Below, piece after piece: positions 45,271 to 56,827 of a stretch of DNA of 64,000 nucleotides. Location: the NCBI GenBank assembly GCA_028456385.1, contig JALNQF010000020.1, positions 62,001 to 126,000 on the forward strand. The letters run 5' to 3'. Every line of letters starts with the position of its first letter. The stretch's first letter is position 1. Under the pieces are notes generated by a model that searched no databases, was not told the origin of the DNA, and was given only the letters and a program-made list of their open reading frames with translations. This DNA comes from Ophiosphaerella korrae (Eukaryota; Ascomycota; Dothideomycetes; Pleosporales; Phaeosphaeriaceae). The translations under genes were made by a program, and so were the position numbers.

Positions 45271-47746
45271 CTATGTCTGCTCTTCTTTAGGACTTTTGGT
45301 TCGTGTTTTGGCCTTGTCCTTGTTGATTTTGTTTTTGAGGAGGTGGAGACGCTGTTCTGTGATGCGCACTGCTTCGTCTAGTTCTCGCTCTTTCATGTTT
45401 ACGGGTGGGAGGGGGGCGCGGTTGCCGGAGTTGGGGTGTGGTCTAGCGTGGGCGACGGAGAAGTGCACGCGATCCAGGGCGACGCGTTCCTCTAGCCACT
45501 TCCATAGCTCTGATTCTTCGTGGCGCCAGATTTCGTCGTAGGCAACCTGTCGTTGGGCCGTCGACCATTGGTTCGGTCCAATTGTGGTGGATGCACCGCG
45601 GAAAAACCACGAGTATATAAGTAATGCTCCGAGGATAGTGATGATGGCCTGTGGCGTAAAAAGTGACTCTATGATATCGGCAACAGGGCCTAGCAAACCG
45701 CGTACGGGTTCCATCAACCCCCAATTGCTCTGTTTTGCTTGGGACGCAGGGACAGGGGCAGAAGCTGCAACTGGTACCTCATCCAAGGCATCGGCTTTGG
45801 AACGCTTCTTACCCTTTCCGCCTTTCCCTAGTGCTCTGGTGGGTGCTGCTTTTGCTGTTACGGCGGCACGGAGAGCTGCCGTTAGGGAAGTTGCATACGA
45901 CATCTGGCCGTCGCTTGCACCTTTCTCAATGGGCCCTGGGGAGAAAATTAGCAAGGCACGCTAGGCACGTTCTCAAGTATTCTGAAGCTTACCTCGTAGC
46001 CAACTCTTACCGCTCCATTCCACCGTAAAAGTCATGATAAGCCGTGTAGTGTTGCCGGGTCCCCACATCAAACAATAGCGCGTTTTTGTTAGAAAGATGT
46101 TTCCGCTCGGCACGTCAGGTGTGCCTGTACTGCACTGTACAGTTACTGCCTTCTCCAAGTCGTACTGTTCCAGGGTCATAGCGATGTTGCACTTTGTTTG
46201 GCGGGGTCCAACCGGGGCGGATAGGGGTTTGATGTAAGACAAGTTCAAAGACTTCTTGTCATCACCGAGACCTTTCTTATCGTCTTCCATTTGTAGATCT
46301 AATGATTTCTGATCCTCAATCAACCATTTTCGCATAAAGACGCCCGAGGCAGGACCGAACAGAAGACTGTGTACCTTGCCCAAAGGCGCTGGAATAGTCG
46401 TGTCGATGAGTAACTTGTCGTAATGTTGGTCGGCGTCTCCACATTCTGTAGTTCCATGAGTTGGTGGGCCTGGGAAGTCTTGTCCCGCAGCTGCAGCACC
46501 ATTGACTGCGGCTTTGACTACGTCGGCAAACTCGCTGCCACCACCACCACCACCACCACTAACTGCTTGTGATACAGCCCCGCTGACTTTCCGCTGCCCT
46601 TCTGTTCCAACCACAGGAGCGATGTCGCTGCTTGTGATACTTCCTTCACCAGGCTCGGTAAAGCTGCCCATACCTTCGTCCTCGTCCTCGTCTTCATCGT
46701 ACACGTCATCGTCCGAATCTTGAAGCGAACCATCCTCACTGCCAACAGATTCCGCCTTCTCAGTCTTGTCACCAGTGCCACCAGAGTCGAGCACAGTTCC
46801 GTTTAGGGATGATTTGAGGTTTGGATGTGAAATCTTCCAGATACCTATGATCAGATCGTAGGTTGTGTCTCGGGCCAGGAAGGATGCGAAAACATTACGC
46901 GCGTGAAGTGTCTGGATGACGATGGCGTTCGGGAATAGTACAGCCGTGGATTTCTTTTCTACCGAGACGACTTCATCAAAGCTGATGACAAGGTTAGTGA
47001 CCCAGCCCAAGATGTTACTAGAGAAGCAGAGATGCCCCTCTGAAACATAAAGCCGTCCGTGGAGCAGAATTTCCTTCTGTAGAGCTGCACTATAGTCCTC
47101 GATTAGGTAGTCGTCTTCTGGCACACTTTTGAAGAGATTGTGGAAGTCTCGATTACGGCGAACTGGCGCGACTGCAAATCCGGTACCATTCAAGCGGTTC
47201 CCGTTCACGGCCGCATTTGGTGCCAAGGTTGATGTACTGCTAGCTACTGCAGCGCCTATCGTATTCCCAGTAGCCGCAGAGCTACCCCTATGTCTTCTCT
47301 TTCTCCTATCGCTTATACGACTACGCACACTACCTTGCCTCTGAACTGACGAAGCAGCTGGCGAATCAGTGATTTCGGGTTGCTTTTGAGGAGATGCAGG
47401 AACTGGCGCCGAGGAGTTCGAATTGGCGGTATGGGATCGTGGACGTTCATTGTGGGCAGAGGCAGGGTTTTCTGCAGCATAGGCAGCGGATACTGCCTGC
47501 GTGGCAGCAATATCCTCTGCTTTTGCCGAAGCTTCGTCTGCCTTCGTTGTGACATTGGTCGAGGAAGACATTGGGCTAATCTCTTGGTCCGAGATTCCAA
47601 GTGCTGCCAGGCTCAGGTTTCCAGATCCAAGCGTCTCGACAGCTGGTCTGCGCTTCTCTGTGGTACTATCTGCGCTGGTGTTTGCGTTGTTTGGGCCAAT
47701 GACCTCTTCACCACCTTCCTCCTTTTTCGCCTCTTCGTTTTGTTGC

Positions 47747-47807
<61 letters not shown>

Positions 47808-49595
47808 GGCTGGATTTACTTTTGTTGGCTGGGTTGATAGCGATAGTGTTGCTGATATTGTTTGCGGCGTTTTGCGCTGCAGAGAACACAGATGCAAAGA
47901 AACCGCCAGGGTTCTGGGGAGGGGCGAAGGCAGTCCCACCAGGGGTTTTTGCTTCTTCGGGATGAGGTGACAAGGGTGCCGTGATAGAATTGGAAAGCTT
48001 GCTTGGAGGATTGGTCGCTGATCGCACGCGTCTATGAGATATCATATTCCCCGATTGGGATACCGTTATGTTGGGATCCGTCTCTGCCGTCTCTTGCTTG
48101 GGTCCTTCCTTTGAACTTGTAGAATGTGTAGGGGAAACGGCCTTCCCGTCGGTGGGTGTGGGTGGGGTCACGAAGGTGGTAGGCGCATCAATGAGGTTCG
48201 GCGGCGTGGCAGGCAGCTGGGTTATGATACGTTTGGGTCCCGTGGAGCGGAGAGATTGCGCCAACTGAGCAGGCGGTTCGATCTGTATTTGGGGTGGCGA
48301 GGTTTGAAGAGGCCCATCTAAGACTCTCGTTTCACGTTTCTTCCCTCCGAATAATGAGCCTAATCCGCCCCCACTGGTGCTCGGCCTTGCGGCGTTGGCG
48401 TCGTTAACGTCAGCTCCCGGCTTATTAGGCGACGTGGATCTTCGTGTGGGCGCAAATGCCTCTTTTAGCCTTCCTACTGGCGACGGCGACACGCCTCTCT
48501 TGCTGGCAGAGACGTCGATTGTCTTGGAGTGGCGGATGGGCAGGTCTTGGGTGGAAGCTACGGAATCAACGAGGGTGGCATCTGTGGTGGACGCAAGGGA
48601 ATCAACGGTCTCGGAGGCGATTAGGGGCGAGGAATGGGTCAAGAGGCCTGCGTGAGACTGGTGTGGTGAAATGCCCGGTCGTTTTGCGGCTGGACTTGGG
48701 GTGTGTTAGTTGGAGCGCGCAGGCCAAGAGCGACGGCAGACAAAGAAAGCGCAAAAAAAAAAAATTTGGGGGGGGGGAGGGGGGGTTTCACGAGCGGCGG
48801 CGAAGCAGCATGTGGGAACGAGAGGTAAGAATGGAAACGGGGAGCGGGTGATAATGTAGGGATTTTTGGGGTGGGGGAAGTTGGCCAGATGTTGGAGTTG
48901 GTTCGTCCAGGTGTCAGTGCTTTGGTGGGCAAGACGCCACACGCCCATAGTTCGTTGCTTGGACACGCGGCTGTCGCACCCTGGCTTGGCTGATGACAGG
49001 AAGCCAGACCAGCACGTCCACCGCGTTTCGGACGCAGGTAATAAAATGGACACATGAAAATATAAAGATATAAAGGTATAAAGTTGTGAAAATACGACAA
49101 TAGGAAGACAGGAAGTCACAAAGGTACTTACCCATCTGACTCGGAGTCCTGGGTGAGCAGGCTGCTGGCGACACTATTGTGCAGGCCCAGCGAGTCGTCG
49201 CTCACGCTGCGCGCCTCTGCGCTTGGCCGTCTGACATGCGGAACGGGAGGCACGTCGTCGGGCGAGTCGATGAGGCTGGAGAGGTCATCCTGGCTGGTGG
49301 CCGACTGTCTGCGCTTGCTGCGGCCCTTGAACATGCGCGACATGCGCCGGCGGTGGGACGACGAGGTGTCGCTGCGGCCATCGTCCGAGTTGCGGCTCTT
49401 CAGCGGGCTGTCGGCCCCTCTGGCGCCCTCGTCGTCGCGGGTGTCGCTGCTTGCCAGAGAGACGGTAGACGAGGCCGGGCCCTTTGAGACTGCGCGGCCG
49501 GGCGGTGCAGCCAGGCTGTCCTTGCTGGGCATGCCGTCTACTGCGGCCATGGCAGCGGGAGGGCCAGAGAAAGGGCTGCAGGAGGAGGCAGGCAA
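45271..49595 (-). CDS. GRAM-VASt sterol transfer protein (Lam/Ltc family)
   Basis: Three exons, 49595..49132, 48694..45993 and 45935..45271; introns 437 nt (GTAAGT; CTAAC branch; CCAAG) and 57 nt (GTAAGC; GCTAAT; CCAG); 1,276 aa. The N-terminal 660 residues are Ser/Pro-rich and disordered, with a 23-Gln tract at about 451-473. The GRAM domain spans about 668-780 (FHNLFKSVPEDDYLIEDY, GRLYVSEGHLCFSSNILGW). The VASt/StART-like domain spans about 910-1080 (LIDTTIPAPLGKVHSLLFG, TVEWSGKSWLR). A transmembrane helix lies near 1145-1165 (AIITILGALLIYSWFF), then a coiled-coil tail. This is the domain order of yeast Ltc1/Lam6 and relatives, ER-anchored proteins that move sterols at contact sites. An alternative start is the ATG at 49550. 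Confidence 0.88.
47740..47808 (-). repeat. Trinucleotide tract encoding 23 glutamines
   Basis: Twenty-two CAA codons and one CAG inside exon 2 of the GRAM-VASt gene. Near-pure CAA suggests recent expansion by slippage, and length is likely to vary between strains. Confidence 0.95.
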
Positions 49596-50069
49596 CGCAG
49601 GGGCTCAGGCTGCCATGACGGCCGTGTTTCGCTGTGGTGCTGTGGTTCGAGTCCGCGGAATGACGTCGGCGAGGGCTCGAGGACCAAGGCAGGCGTTGGC
49701 GGCAGATGGATGGGCGGATGGATGGGTGGATGGATGGACAGACAGATAGATATCGATGGATAGACAGATAGATATAGATGGATGCAGGACTCAGGCCGGC
49801 ATATCTCAGGCGGCCAGGAGCGGGCAGTCTGACGGCGTCCTCAGCACGACTTCGGCTGGGACCTGAGCGTGTCTCCTAAGTGGTCCCCAGCTGGCTCGTG
49901 TTGCACGGCTGGGGGTTTAGTGGCAGCACTGGTGGGATCCGGAAGTGCTAGGTTAGACGCATCCACCCCTGCTGCCTGTGACCATCTTCGACTGCTCTTC
50001 ACCACCGTCTCCAGTCTACTGACCCGCCGCTGAACATGTCCCGGCCCTGTCTCCCTCCACCGCACCGCC
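49596..50069. promoter_or_regulatory. Divergent promoter region with GATG tetranucleotide repeat
   Basis: Lies between the start codons of the GRAM-VASt gene (minus) and the coiled-coil gene (plus). An imperfect GATG/GATA microsatellite spans about 49706-49782. Promoter role inferred from position only. Confidence 0.45.
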
Positions 50070-51755
50070 ATGGAGTCTTCAGCCCTCACCAAAGCCCATG
50101 AACATGTCCGCACCGCCGCCACCGCCACATACGACAACCGCGTTGCGACGGCGGGGCAGGAGCACGATTTCGCGGCCGATGCCTTCCACGAAGCCGTGCA
50201 GGACACGCACAATGCTGAGGCCCTGCGCATCCTGGGCCTCCTCCAGGACCACCACCGCAAGCTCGCCGGCCTGATCAAGGAGGCCCCGCGCAAGGAGAAG
50301 CCCGCCGCCACCGCCAGCAGCACCACCCGTGCCGTGCAGCCCTCGGACGGCGCTGCAAAGACAGCCGCCTCCAGGAGCACCACCACCACCACCGCCACTG
50401 CCGCCAAAAGCCCAGCCGCGGCGGCCATATCCCAGGCACCGCCCGCCTCGCGCCGCCGACTGCCGCGGTCGTCGATAGCCAGCAACCTGGCGGAAAAGCG
50501 CGGCATCCCCACCGCCCGGAGAACGACCAGCGGGACCGCCGTCAATGTCGCAGGCGCAATGGGCAGCCGCGACGACCCAGGCGCCACCCCCGTGCGCCAT
50601 CTGCTCGCTCAGCAGGCGCGCAAGGCCGACTCGGCCAAGCCCAAGGACGCGCCTGCAACCCAGCAAAAAGATGCGCCCGCACCAGCCGCCCGTCCGCCCG
50701 CAGAGGACAACTTCCGCCGCTTCTACTCGGCCTTTGAAGGCGTCATATCGGCCATCTCAGCGCCCCTCGCCTTCACCTCGCTGCCCCTGAACCCCGCACC
50801 ATCAACCCCCCAAGCCCCCGCGCGCGACGAGAAACCCGCCAAGCCAGCCAAACCCCCGCGCACCCACTCCCCCGAAGCCTCGCGCTCCGTCAAGTCCTCG
50901 GTGCCCGACCTCGCCGCCCTCATCAGCAAGCCGGCCCTCCGCGCCCTCCGCTCCGACACCTCCACCCCGCTGCGCCCCACAGAGTCCTTCTACCTCGTGC
51001 CCGGCACCGCCTCGTACGCCGCCATCCTCTCAACAACCGCCTCGACCACGCTCCCCGCAACCGATGCCTCCCCCTTGAAAGCATCCTCCTCCCACGACGA
51101 ATTCGTCGACGCCCGCGAAACCGTCGGCCCCCCCTCCCCAACCAAGGCCCGCCGCCCCAACGCAGGCGTCACCCCCCAGCGCTCCATCCCCGCCGGCCGC
51201 GGCACAGGCCTCAAAACCCTCGAAGAACTCGCCCTCGAAAACGAAACGCTGAAAACCCTCGTCGACGCCCAGGCCAAGCGCATCCAGATGTGGGAAACAA
51301 ATTCGCAGAACAGCTTCAACGCCCTGGCTCAGTCGATGCGCGCTAGGGGCGCAACCGGCCGCGATGCCCAGGTGCCGACCTCGCCGACGCATGCGCCTGA
51401 GATGGGGGTGCTGGGCACTGTGGCTGTTGCTGCGGATGTGGATGCGGATGCGGATGCGGATGCGGCGCACAAGATTGCGCGCCTGCAGGCGCTGGTTGCG
51501 AGGCAAGGGGCGAGGGTCGATGAGCTGGTTGCGAGTAATGAGGTGCTTGTGCGCCAGAATGAGAAGAATGGCTTGGTGATTGCTCGCTATAGGGAGCAGT
51601 GGGAGAAGCTGAAGGCCGGCGCGAGGAAGAAGGAGGTTGAGCGCAGGGAGAGGAGGGTGCAAGAGATAAAGGCGGGAGAGAAGGCAAGGGATAGCGAGAG
51701 TGGAGAGGCCGAGGGCGACGGTGAGCCTGAAGTTGAGGAACCTGGGTTTGCCTAG
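50070..51755 (+). CDS. Coiled-coil protein with possible N-terminal MIT domain
   Basis: Single exon, 561 aa, strongly GC- and Ala/Pro-rich. The N-terminal 70 residues form helices of an MIT-like kind (AHEHVRTAATATYDNRVATAGQ, DFAADAFHEAVQDTHNAEALRILGLLQDHHRKLAGLIKEA). A long disordered Ala/Pro/Thr region follows. Residues about 385-420 (LKTLEELALENETLKTLVDAQAKRIQMWE) and 470-540 (ARLQALVARQGARVDELVASNEVLV and a charged helix) are coiled coils. The pattern MIT plus coiled coil is shared with NRBF2/Atg38 of the autophagy PI3-kinase complex, but I cannot confirm that and other MIT proteins fit equally. It is divergent from the GRAM-VASt gene and convergent with CPA1. Confidence 0.7.
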   Translation: MESSALTKAHEHVRTAATATYDNRVATAGQEHDFAADAFHEAVQDTHNAEALRILGLLQDHHRKLAGLIKEAPRKEKPAATASSTTRAVQPSDGAAKTAASRSTTTTTATAAKSPAAAAISQAPPASRRRLPRSSIASNLAEKRGIPTARRTTSGTAVNVAGAMGSRDDPGATPVRHLLAQQARKADSAKPKDAPATQQKDAPAPAARPPAEDNFRRFYSAFEGVISAISAPLAFTSLPLNPAPSTPQAPARDEKPAKPAKPPRTHSPEASRSVKSSVPDLAALISKPALRALRSDTSTPLRPTESFYLVPGTASYAAILSTTASTTLPATDASPLKASSSHDEFVDARETVGPPSPTKARRPNAGVTPQRSIPAGRGTGLKTLEELALENETLKTLVDAQAKRIQMWETNSQNSFNALAQSMRARGATGRDAQVPTSPTHAPEMGVLGTVAVAADVDADADADAAHKIARLQALVARQGARVDELVASNEVLVRQNEKNGLVIARYREQWEKLKAGARKKEVERRERRVQEIKAGEKARDSESGEAEGDGEPEVEEPGFA

Positions 51756-51939
51756 GCATAGAGAAAATTACTAATCCATCAAATACTACTTGTTCTTAAA
51801 TTCCTGCCGTTTAATACATACATGTAAAGCAAAACCCTGTCCCCTGAAAATCTGCTTGTATCAATCTGGTGTATCACTCAACCACACTCAACGCCAACAT
51901 GCCTATCAAATACATTCCACTGCCACCATCTCCTCATTC

Positions 51940-53429
51940 CTAAGCAGAGGCAGCGATGGGCTGATAAGGCGGCGCAACCGGCCCACCAACATCAACCTGC
52001 TCCACCCTGCCTGGAGCGTGAAGTTCAAAGTCGGGCTGGGCTGGGTGCACACCAACACGCTCCTTGCTAAGCAAATCCACAAGGAGTGGGCTGGGCTTGT
52101 TGCTTCCCTTGGAGAAAGCAGACTGCTCATCCTTGTACCTGTGAACATTTTCCATGTACTTGTCAAATAGATATGACGAGTCCATAGGTCCACCCTTGGC
52201 TTCGGGATGGAACTGGGCGCTGAAAATAGGACGGGACGTATGGATAAGGCCTTCGTTGGACTGGTCGTTCAAATTGGTAAAGTACTCTTTCCAATCGCTG
52301 TTGAGCGTCTCCGGATCAACTGCGTACCCGTGGTTCTGCGAGGTGATGTGGCATTTGCCCGTGGTGAGGTCAAGAGCCGGGATATTGTGGGCGCGGTTAC
52401 CATACTTGAGCTTGATCGTCTTCGCTCCAGCGGCGAGAGCAATAAGCTGGTGGCCCATACAGATGCCCATCACAGGAATCTGGGAGCTCTCGAACAGCTT
52501 GCGAAGGTTGTAGACGGTGGCCGTACAATGAGTGGGGTCACCGGGGCCGTTGGAGATGAAGACACCATCAAAGTGATGAGCAACCTTGTGGATGGGGTAG
52601 TCGAAGGGGAAGCAAGTGACGCTAGCGCCTCGGGAGACCAGACTACGGAGAATGTTCTCCTTGACGCCGCAATCGATCAGAGCCACGTGCGTATCGCCGA
52701 GAGACGAGCTGACGTGGAACGGGGCCTTTGTGGAGACACGGCGGACCAAGTTGATGGCCTCGGGGTCAATGTAGGCTTCATCCTCATCCGCGTCATACTC
52801 TTCACCAATAGAGATGCGAGCCAGAGAGGAACCCTGCTCACGGAGATATGTCACAACCTCGCGAGTGTCCACACCAGAGATAGCAGGGACACCCTCACGA
52901 GCACACCATTGGGCAAGAGACTCAACGGCGGTCCAATGGCTGTGTTTCAATGCATAGTCCTGAACAACGATACCAGATGCCTGGATGTTGGGAGACTCAA
53001 AGTATCGAAGTAAGCCGTGCTCGTCGCGGGCGGCGGAGGGGACACCATAGTTGCCAATTAATGGCTGGGTGAAGACGAGAATCTGTCCACGATAGGAGGG
53101 GTCGGTCATGGACTCGGGGTATCCAACAAGCGAGGTGGTGAAGACTGCTTCACCAGAGATATTGGCTTTGGCGCCAAAAGACTTGCCAGAGAAGATTGGG
53201 CCATTCTAACAAAGGTAAGCGACATAACATGGGCTTCCAGGAAGACACATACTTTGATGGTAAAGGTGGCCCGCTCAGTCGAGATGGGGGTAGCTGTACG
53301 ATGTGGGGTAGGGGTAGAGGAACTTGTTTGCACAGTAGCCAGGTGACGGGCCTGTATGCGGTTCTTTGTCACTTGTCCCAGGACATTGGCGGACCGGACG
53401 GTGGAAGGCTTGAAGAGTTGAGACAACAT
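51940..53429 (-). CDS. CPA1: Arginine-specific carbamoyl-phosphate synthase, small (glutaminase) subunit
   Basis: Two exons, 53429..53253 and 53205..51940; 47-nt phase-0 intron (GTATGT...GTTAG); 480 aa. Residues 1-40 look like a mitochondrial presequence ([19 protein letters not shown]). The N-terminal CPSase small-chain domain follows ([33 protein letters not shown]). The class I glutamine amidotransferase has the nucleophile Cys308 in GICMGHQL and the His392-Pro-Glu394 pair in QFHPEAKGG. In the family it splits glutamine and feeds ammonia to the large subunit for arginine synthesis. The 5' leader carries the spliced attenuator peptide ORF (53780..53487), whose stop lies 57 nt before this start codon. 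Confidence 0.95.
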
Positions 53430-53486
53430 GTTGAGTGAAGCTGGAAAGCGTAGTGGTAGACAGTATAATAACGATTGGGTAGGCTT

Positions 53487-53780
53487 TCAGTTTACTGAGG
53501 CCTTCCACAGGTGGTCTGCGAGCATAGTAAGCAAGGCTGGCAGTACGCCGATAGTCGGGCGTCAGCATACCTGAGATGTAGTCCTACAACACTCAGTTAG
53601 CCATGTTCACAAGAAATCATCAAGAGGAAGAGAAGTAAATTCAGTAGATGATGCATTTCAGCCACCAAAAATGCACCGCTGGCGGTGCGGTGAAATGCGG
53701 TGAGCAATAGCATGCCGAGATAAGCAACTGAGCTCTGCGCGACGTACCTGGGAAGTGAAGACGGAGGGAGCAGCACGCAT
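53487..53780 (-). CDS. Arginine attenuator peptide uORF of CPA1, split over three exons
   Basis: Three mini-exons: 53780..53748 encodes MRAAPSVFTSQ, 53583..53571 (13 nt) encodes DYIS plus one base, and 53515..53487 completes Asp16 and encodes HLWKASVN and stop. The peptide has 24 residues. The two introns are 164 nt (GTACGT; GCTAAC branch; TTGTAG) and 55 nt (GTATGC...GCAG), and the phases fit exactly. In Neurospora arg-2 and yeast CPA1 the 24-25 residue arginine attenuator peptide stalls ribosomes when arginine is high and lowers CPA1 translation. The key Asp12 and Trp19 of Neurospora fall at the same positions here. Identification rests on sequence match plus position; the double splice is inferred. 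Confidence 0.92.
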
Positions 53781-54357
53781 AAGCGCGGTAGTAGAGGTCG
53801 GAGGAAGTCAGAAGAGGGCGGGTATGAAGGACCCTAGGAGAGTTGCTGTTGCAATGTCTGGTGTGTGATGTAGTTTTTGTGAGTCGAGAGAGCAAAGGTT
53901 TATCGGCGGGGAAGCACTTTGAGGCGCCAAGTCGCCTTAGCGGGCCACTGGCCAATAATGCAGCTAGGAATTTTCGTCGGTCAGCAACTAGCGTTACGGA
54001 CCAGCAAAGATGACTTCATTCGCCCTTAAATTGCTTGTCCATTTGTGATAAAGCCTTGTGTACCCGCTACTAACGGAGCTTGAAATTCGAATAGAACCGC
54101 TGAGACCGATATCGGCACGCACTTTAGGTTGAAAAGACTACAATATAGGAGTCACAGCCAACCTCAACAGCGCTCTCGAGATTAATGAGAAGGTAGATAG
54201 AAATGATTAAGCGTCATGTTCCTGTTTGGCACCATTATTTTCGTCGTATGCCTCAAAGGCATTACACATCATCACCAAACACGGCACTCTGACCCCCAAA
54301 CAAACCACATCTTTAAAAGTATATACAAGAAACAACCCCCATCTCTTCCTTCAGCCC
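53781..54357. promoter_or_regulatory. CPA1 upstream region and GH3 3' region
   Basis: The CPA1 promoter should lie here, upstream of the attenuator ORF. A TGAGTCG near 53879 is one base off the Gcn4/CPC1 consensus TGAGTCA. No gene seen. Confidence 0.4.
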
Positions 54358-56827
54358 TTACACAGTAATCTTCCCTGTCAACCTCACATCCCTCGAACTC
54401 GCCCCAACAAACACGCCAAACTCACCACTTGGCACACTCCAACTCTTCCCATCCCAAATACTCATATCCCTCCTGCGAATCTTAAACGTCGCCGTCCCAC
54501 TCGCGCCAGCCTCAAGCTTCAACTTGGCAAACCCTCTCAGCTGCTTCGGTGGCTCGTCTGCACTCGCGGGATACCCAAGATACAGCTGCGGAACCTCGGC
54601 GCCAGCGACGCTGCCCGAGTTGGCGACTTTGGCCGTCACGGTGGCCACGGTTTCCCAAAGGTCGGCGGGGCCACCGGGGCCCTTTGTGCCCGTTGCAGGG
54701 CCGGCAGAGGGCTTTCCTTGGACGGTGAGATCGGAGTAGGTAAAGTTTGTGTAGGAGAGACCGAAGCCGAACTCGAATCTAGGGGCAATATTGTTCTTGT
54801 CGAAGTAGCGGTAGTCGATGAAGAGGTTCCAGTTTGAGTCTGTGCCGGAGGAAATCTTGGTGCCATAGTCGTCAGCCTTTTTGGCGATGGTGTAGGGGAG
54901 CTTGCCAGAGGGTGAGGCGCCGTATAGAACGTCTGCGAGGCCGTTGCCGGATTCTTGGCCGGGGAGACCGGCCCAGACGACAGCGACGACGTTGGGGTTC
55001 TCGATCCATTCTTCCATTAGAATTGGGCCGACTGAGTGGACGACAACGACGGTCTTCTTGTTGACGGCAGCGACGGCCTTGACGAGGTCATTGCCATTGT
55101 GCCATGCGTTAAGGTCTTTGCGGTCGCCGGCGTTTCCTTCGACAGCGATGTAGCCCTCGCCACCGTTGGCGTTGATGCAGACAACTGCTACCTCGGCGTC
55201 CCTAGCCGCGTTCGCACCCTGAGAAGTATTGTCGTTGGGCGAGGATGTGACGGTCGTGCCGTCAGACTGAGCTTTAGCTTTGATAGCGTCCAAAGGAGCA
55301 ACTAAATATGGGAACTCAACGCTTCCGCTACCCCAACCCGTTGCAAGCGTGCCGTCATTGCAACCGCGATCGACGCATGCGTTCGCCCCCTTTGGTGCAA
55401 CGATGCTGTCAAGCCCAACAACAGCAATACTCTTAGGCTTCTTGAACGGGAGTGCAGCGTTCGAGTTCTTCAGAAGCACAATACCGTCCCTGGCCATGGC
55501 GCGAACATTAGTCTTGTGGTTGCCACCGACATCCTTGTTTCCAATCTTCCACGAGTTAAAGCTAGTTGATGGGTATCCCTTGTCTTGGCCAACAAGATAC
55601 CAAGCAGCAAGAACACGCTTCACCATGTCGTCAAGACGGGTCTGTTGTACCTGACGGTTGTTGATTGCAGTCTGGAGTTGAGGACCCCAAAGAATGTTGC
55701 CCTTTGAAAAATCGGAACCTGGCATGGTCATGTCCAGGCCGCCATTTGCGCTTCCAGTCGTGGTATGTTGGGCTATGGAAGATAAGTAAATGTGCATCAA
55801 CTTGTCATACATGGGACCGAGACTTACCATTCCAATCAGACATGACATATCCAGGGAAACCAAGCTCATCCTTGAGCAGCTTGTTCATGACACTATCGCT
55901 CTCGCAAGCCCATGTGCTGTTAAGTTTGTTGTAACTGCACATAATAGCGGCTACTTTCGAGTGGATAGCATCCATAAATGGCCAGACGTAGAGCTCTCTC
56001 AGCGCCCGACCGTTCACGTCCGCGCTCATAGTTTCGCGATTGAGTTCTTGTTCGTTCGCAATGAAGTGCTTAGCTGTCGCCTGAACACCAGCTCCTTGCA
56101 TGCCCTCGATAGTCTCAGCCATCATGATGCCCTGAAGATACGGATCCGAGCCAAAACCCTCCCAGTTACGACCGCCCTGTGCAAACTTTCCAAGTGGTCC
56201 CGAGGAGGGACCTAGCTGGACATGGATGCCGAGTTGCTTAGCCTCAGTCCCTAGAAAGTTACCGCGTTCACGGACGAGGTTGGTGTCCCATGTGCTGGCA
56301 GCATGAATACCGGCGGCGAAGGCAGTGACACCTTGAACGTAGCGGACACCTAGGGGACCGTCTTCATGTTGTCAGCTAAACTCCGGACTTCGCATACTAG
56401 AGCTTTTCAGTCTTAAAGAAAGGCTCTAGTCGGGTCGAAGATCTTAGGAGCGCGTTCCCTCAACAGGTGTCTCCAAACTACTAACAATCTTCATCGTGCT
56501 AAGACTATTTCAGAAGACATACCTTGCAAGCAAAGCGCAGGGTAACCAATCGAGCTAGCAGCTTTAGTATTACCAACGCAAGGTCCGTTCTGCCATCCAA
56601 CGCCTGTAACAAGTCCAATTTTGTCGTTCTGGGATAGCTTCGCCAGGGCCGAAGATGCTTTCGTGTATGCCTCGTCCCAAGTACCAACTGCTCTTTTTGA
56701 CATCCTCTCTTCAGGTGATGGAATGGCTGTTCAGTTCAGTGATTCGTCTCTAGCACTTCGTGTGTAACGTACCAGAGGCATACGACAAGGTCGCCATTGC
56801 CAAAACAGCGGACAAAAAATCGCGCAT
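54358..56827 (-). CDS. Secreted GH3 beta-glucosidase
   Basis: Four exons, 56827..56773, 56726..56523, 56361..55828 and 55772..54358; introns 46, 161 and 55 nt, all phase 1; 735 aa. Residues 1-19 form a signal peptide (MRDFLSAVLAMATLSYASG). The N-terminal GH3 barrel contains VGNTKAASSIGYPALCLQ, QLGPSSGPLG, the AKHFIANEQE motif and VMSDW with the likely nucleophile Asp262, two codons before intron 3. The C-terminal alpha/beta sandwich includes VAVVCINANGGEGY, and the last 120 residues form the fibronectin III-like domain (SGEFGVFVGASSRDVRLTG). Family members release glucose from cello-oligosaccharides and other beta-glucosides outside the cell. Substrate preference is not visible. Confidence 0.93.

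Noticed and set aside
47380..47970. Leu- and Cys-rich plus ORFs across the glutamine tract
   Set aside because: They are readings of the CAA repeat from the other strand.
53275..53568. 97-codon minus ORF upstream of CPA1
   Set aside because: It reads through an intron of the attenuator uORF and into CPA1 in the wrong frame.
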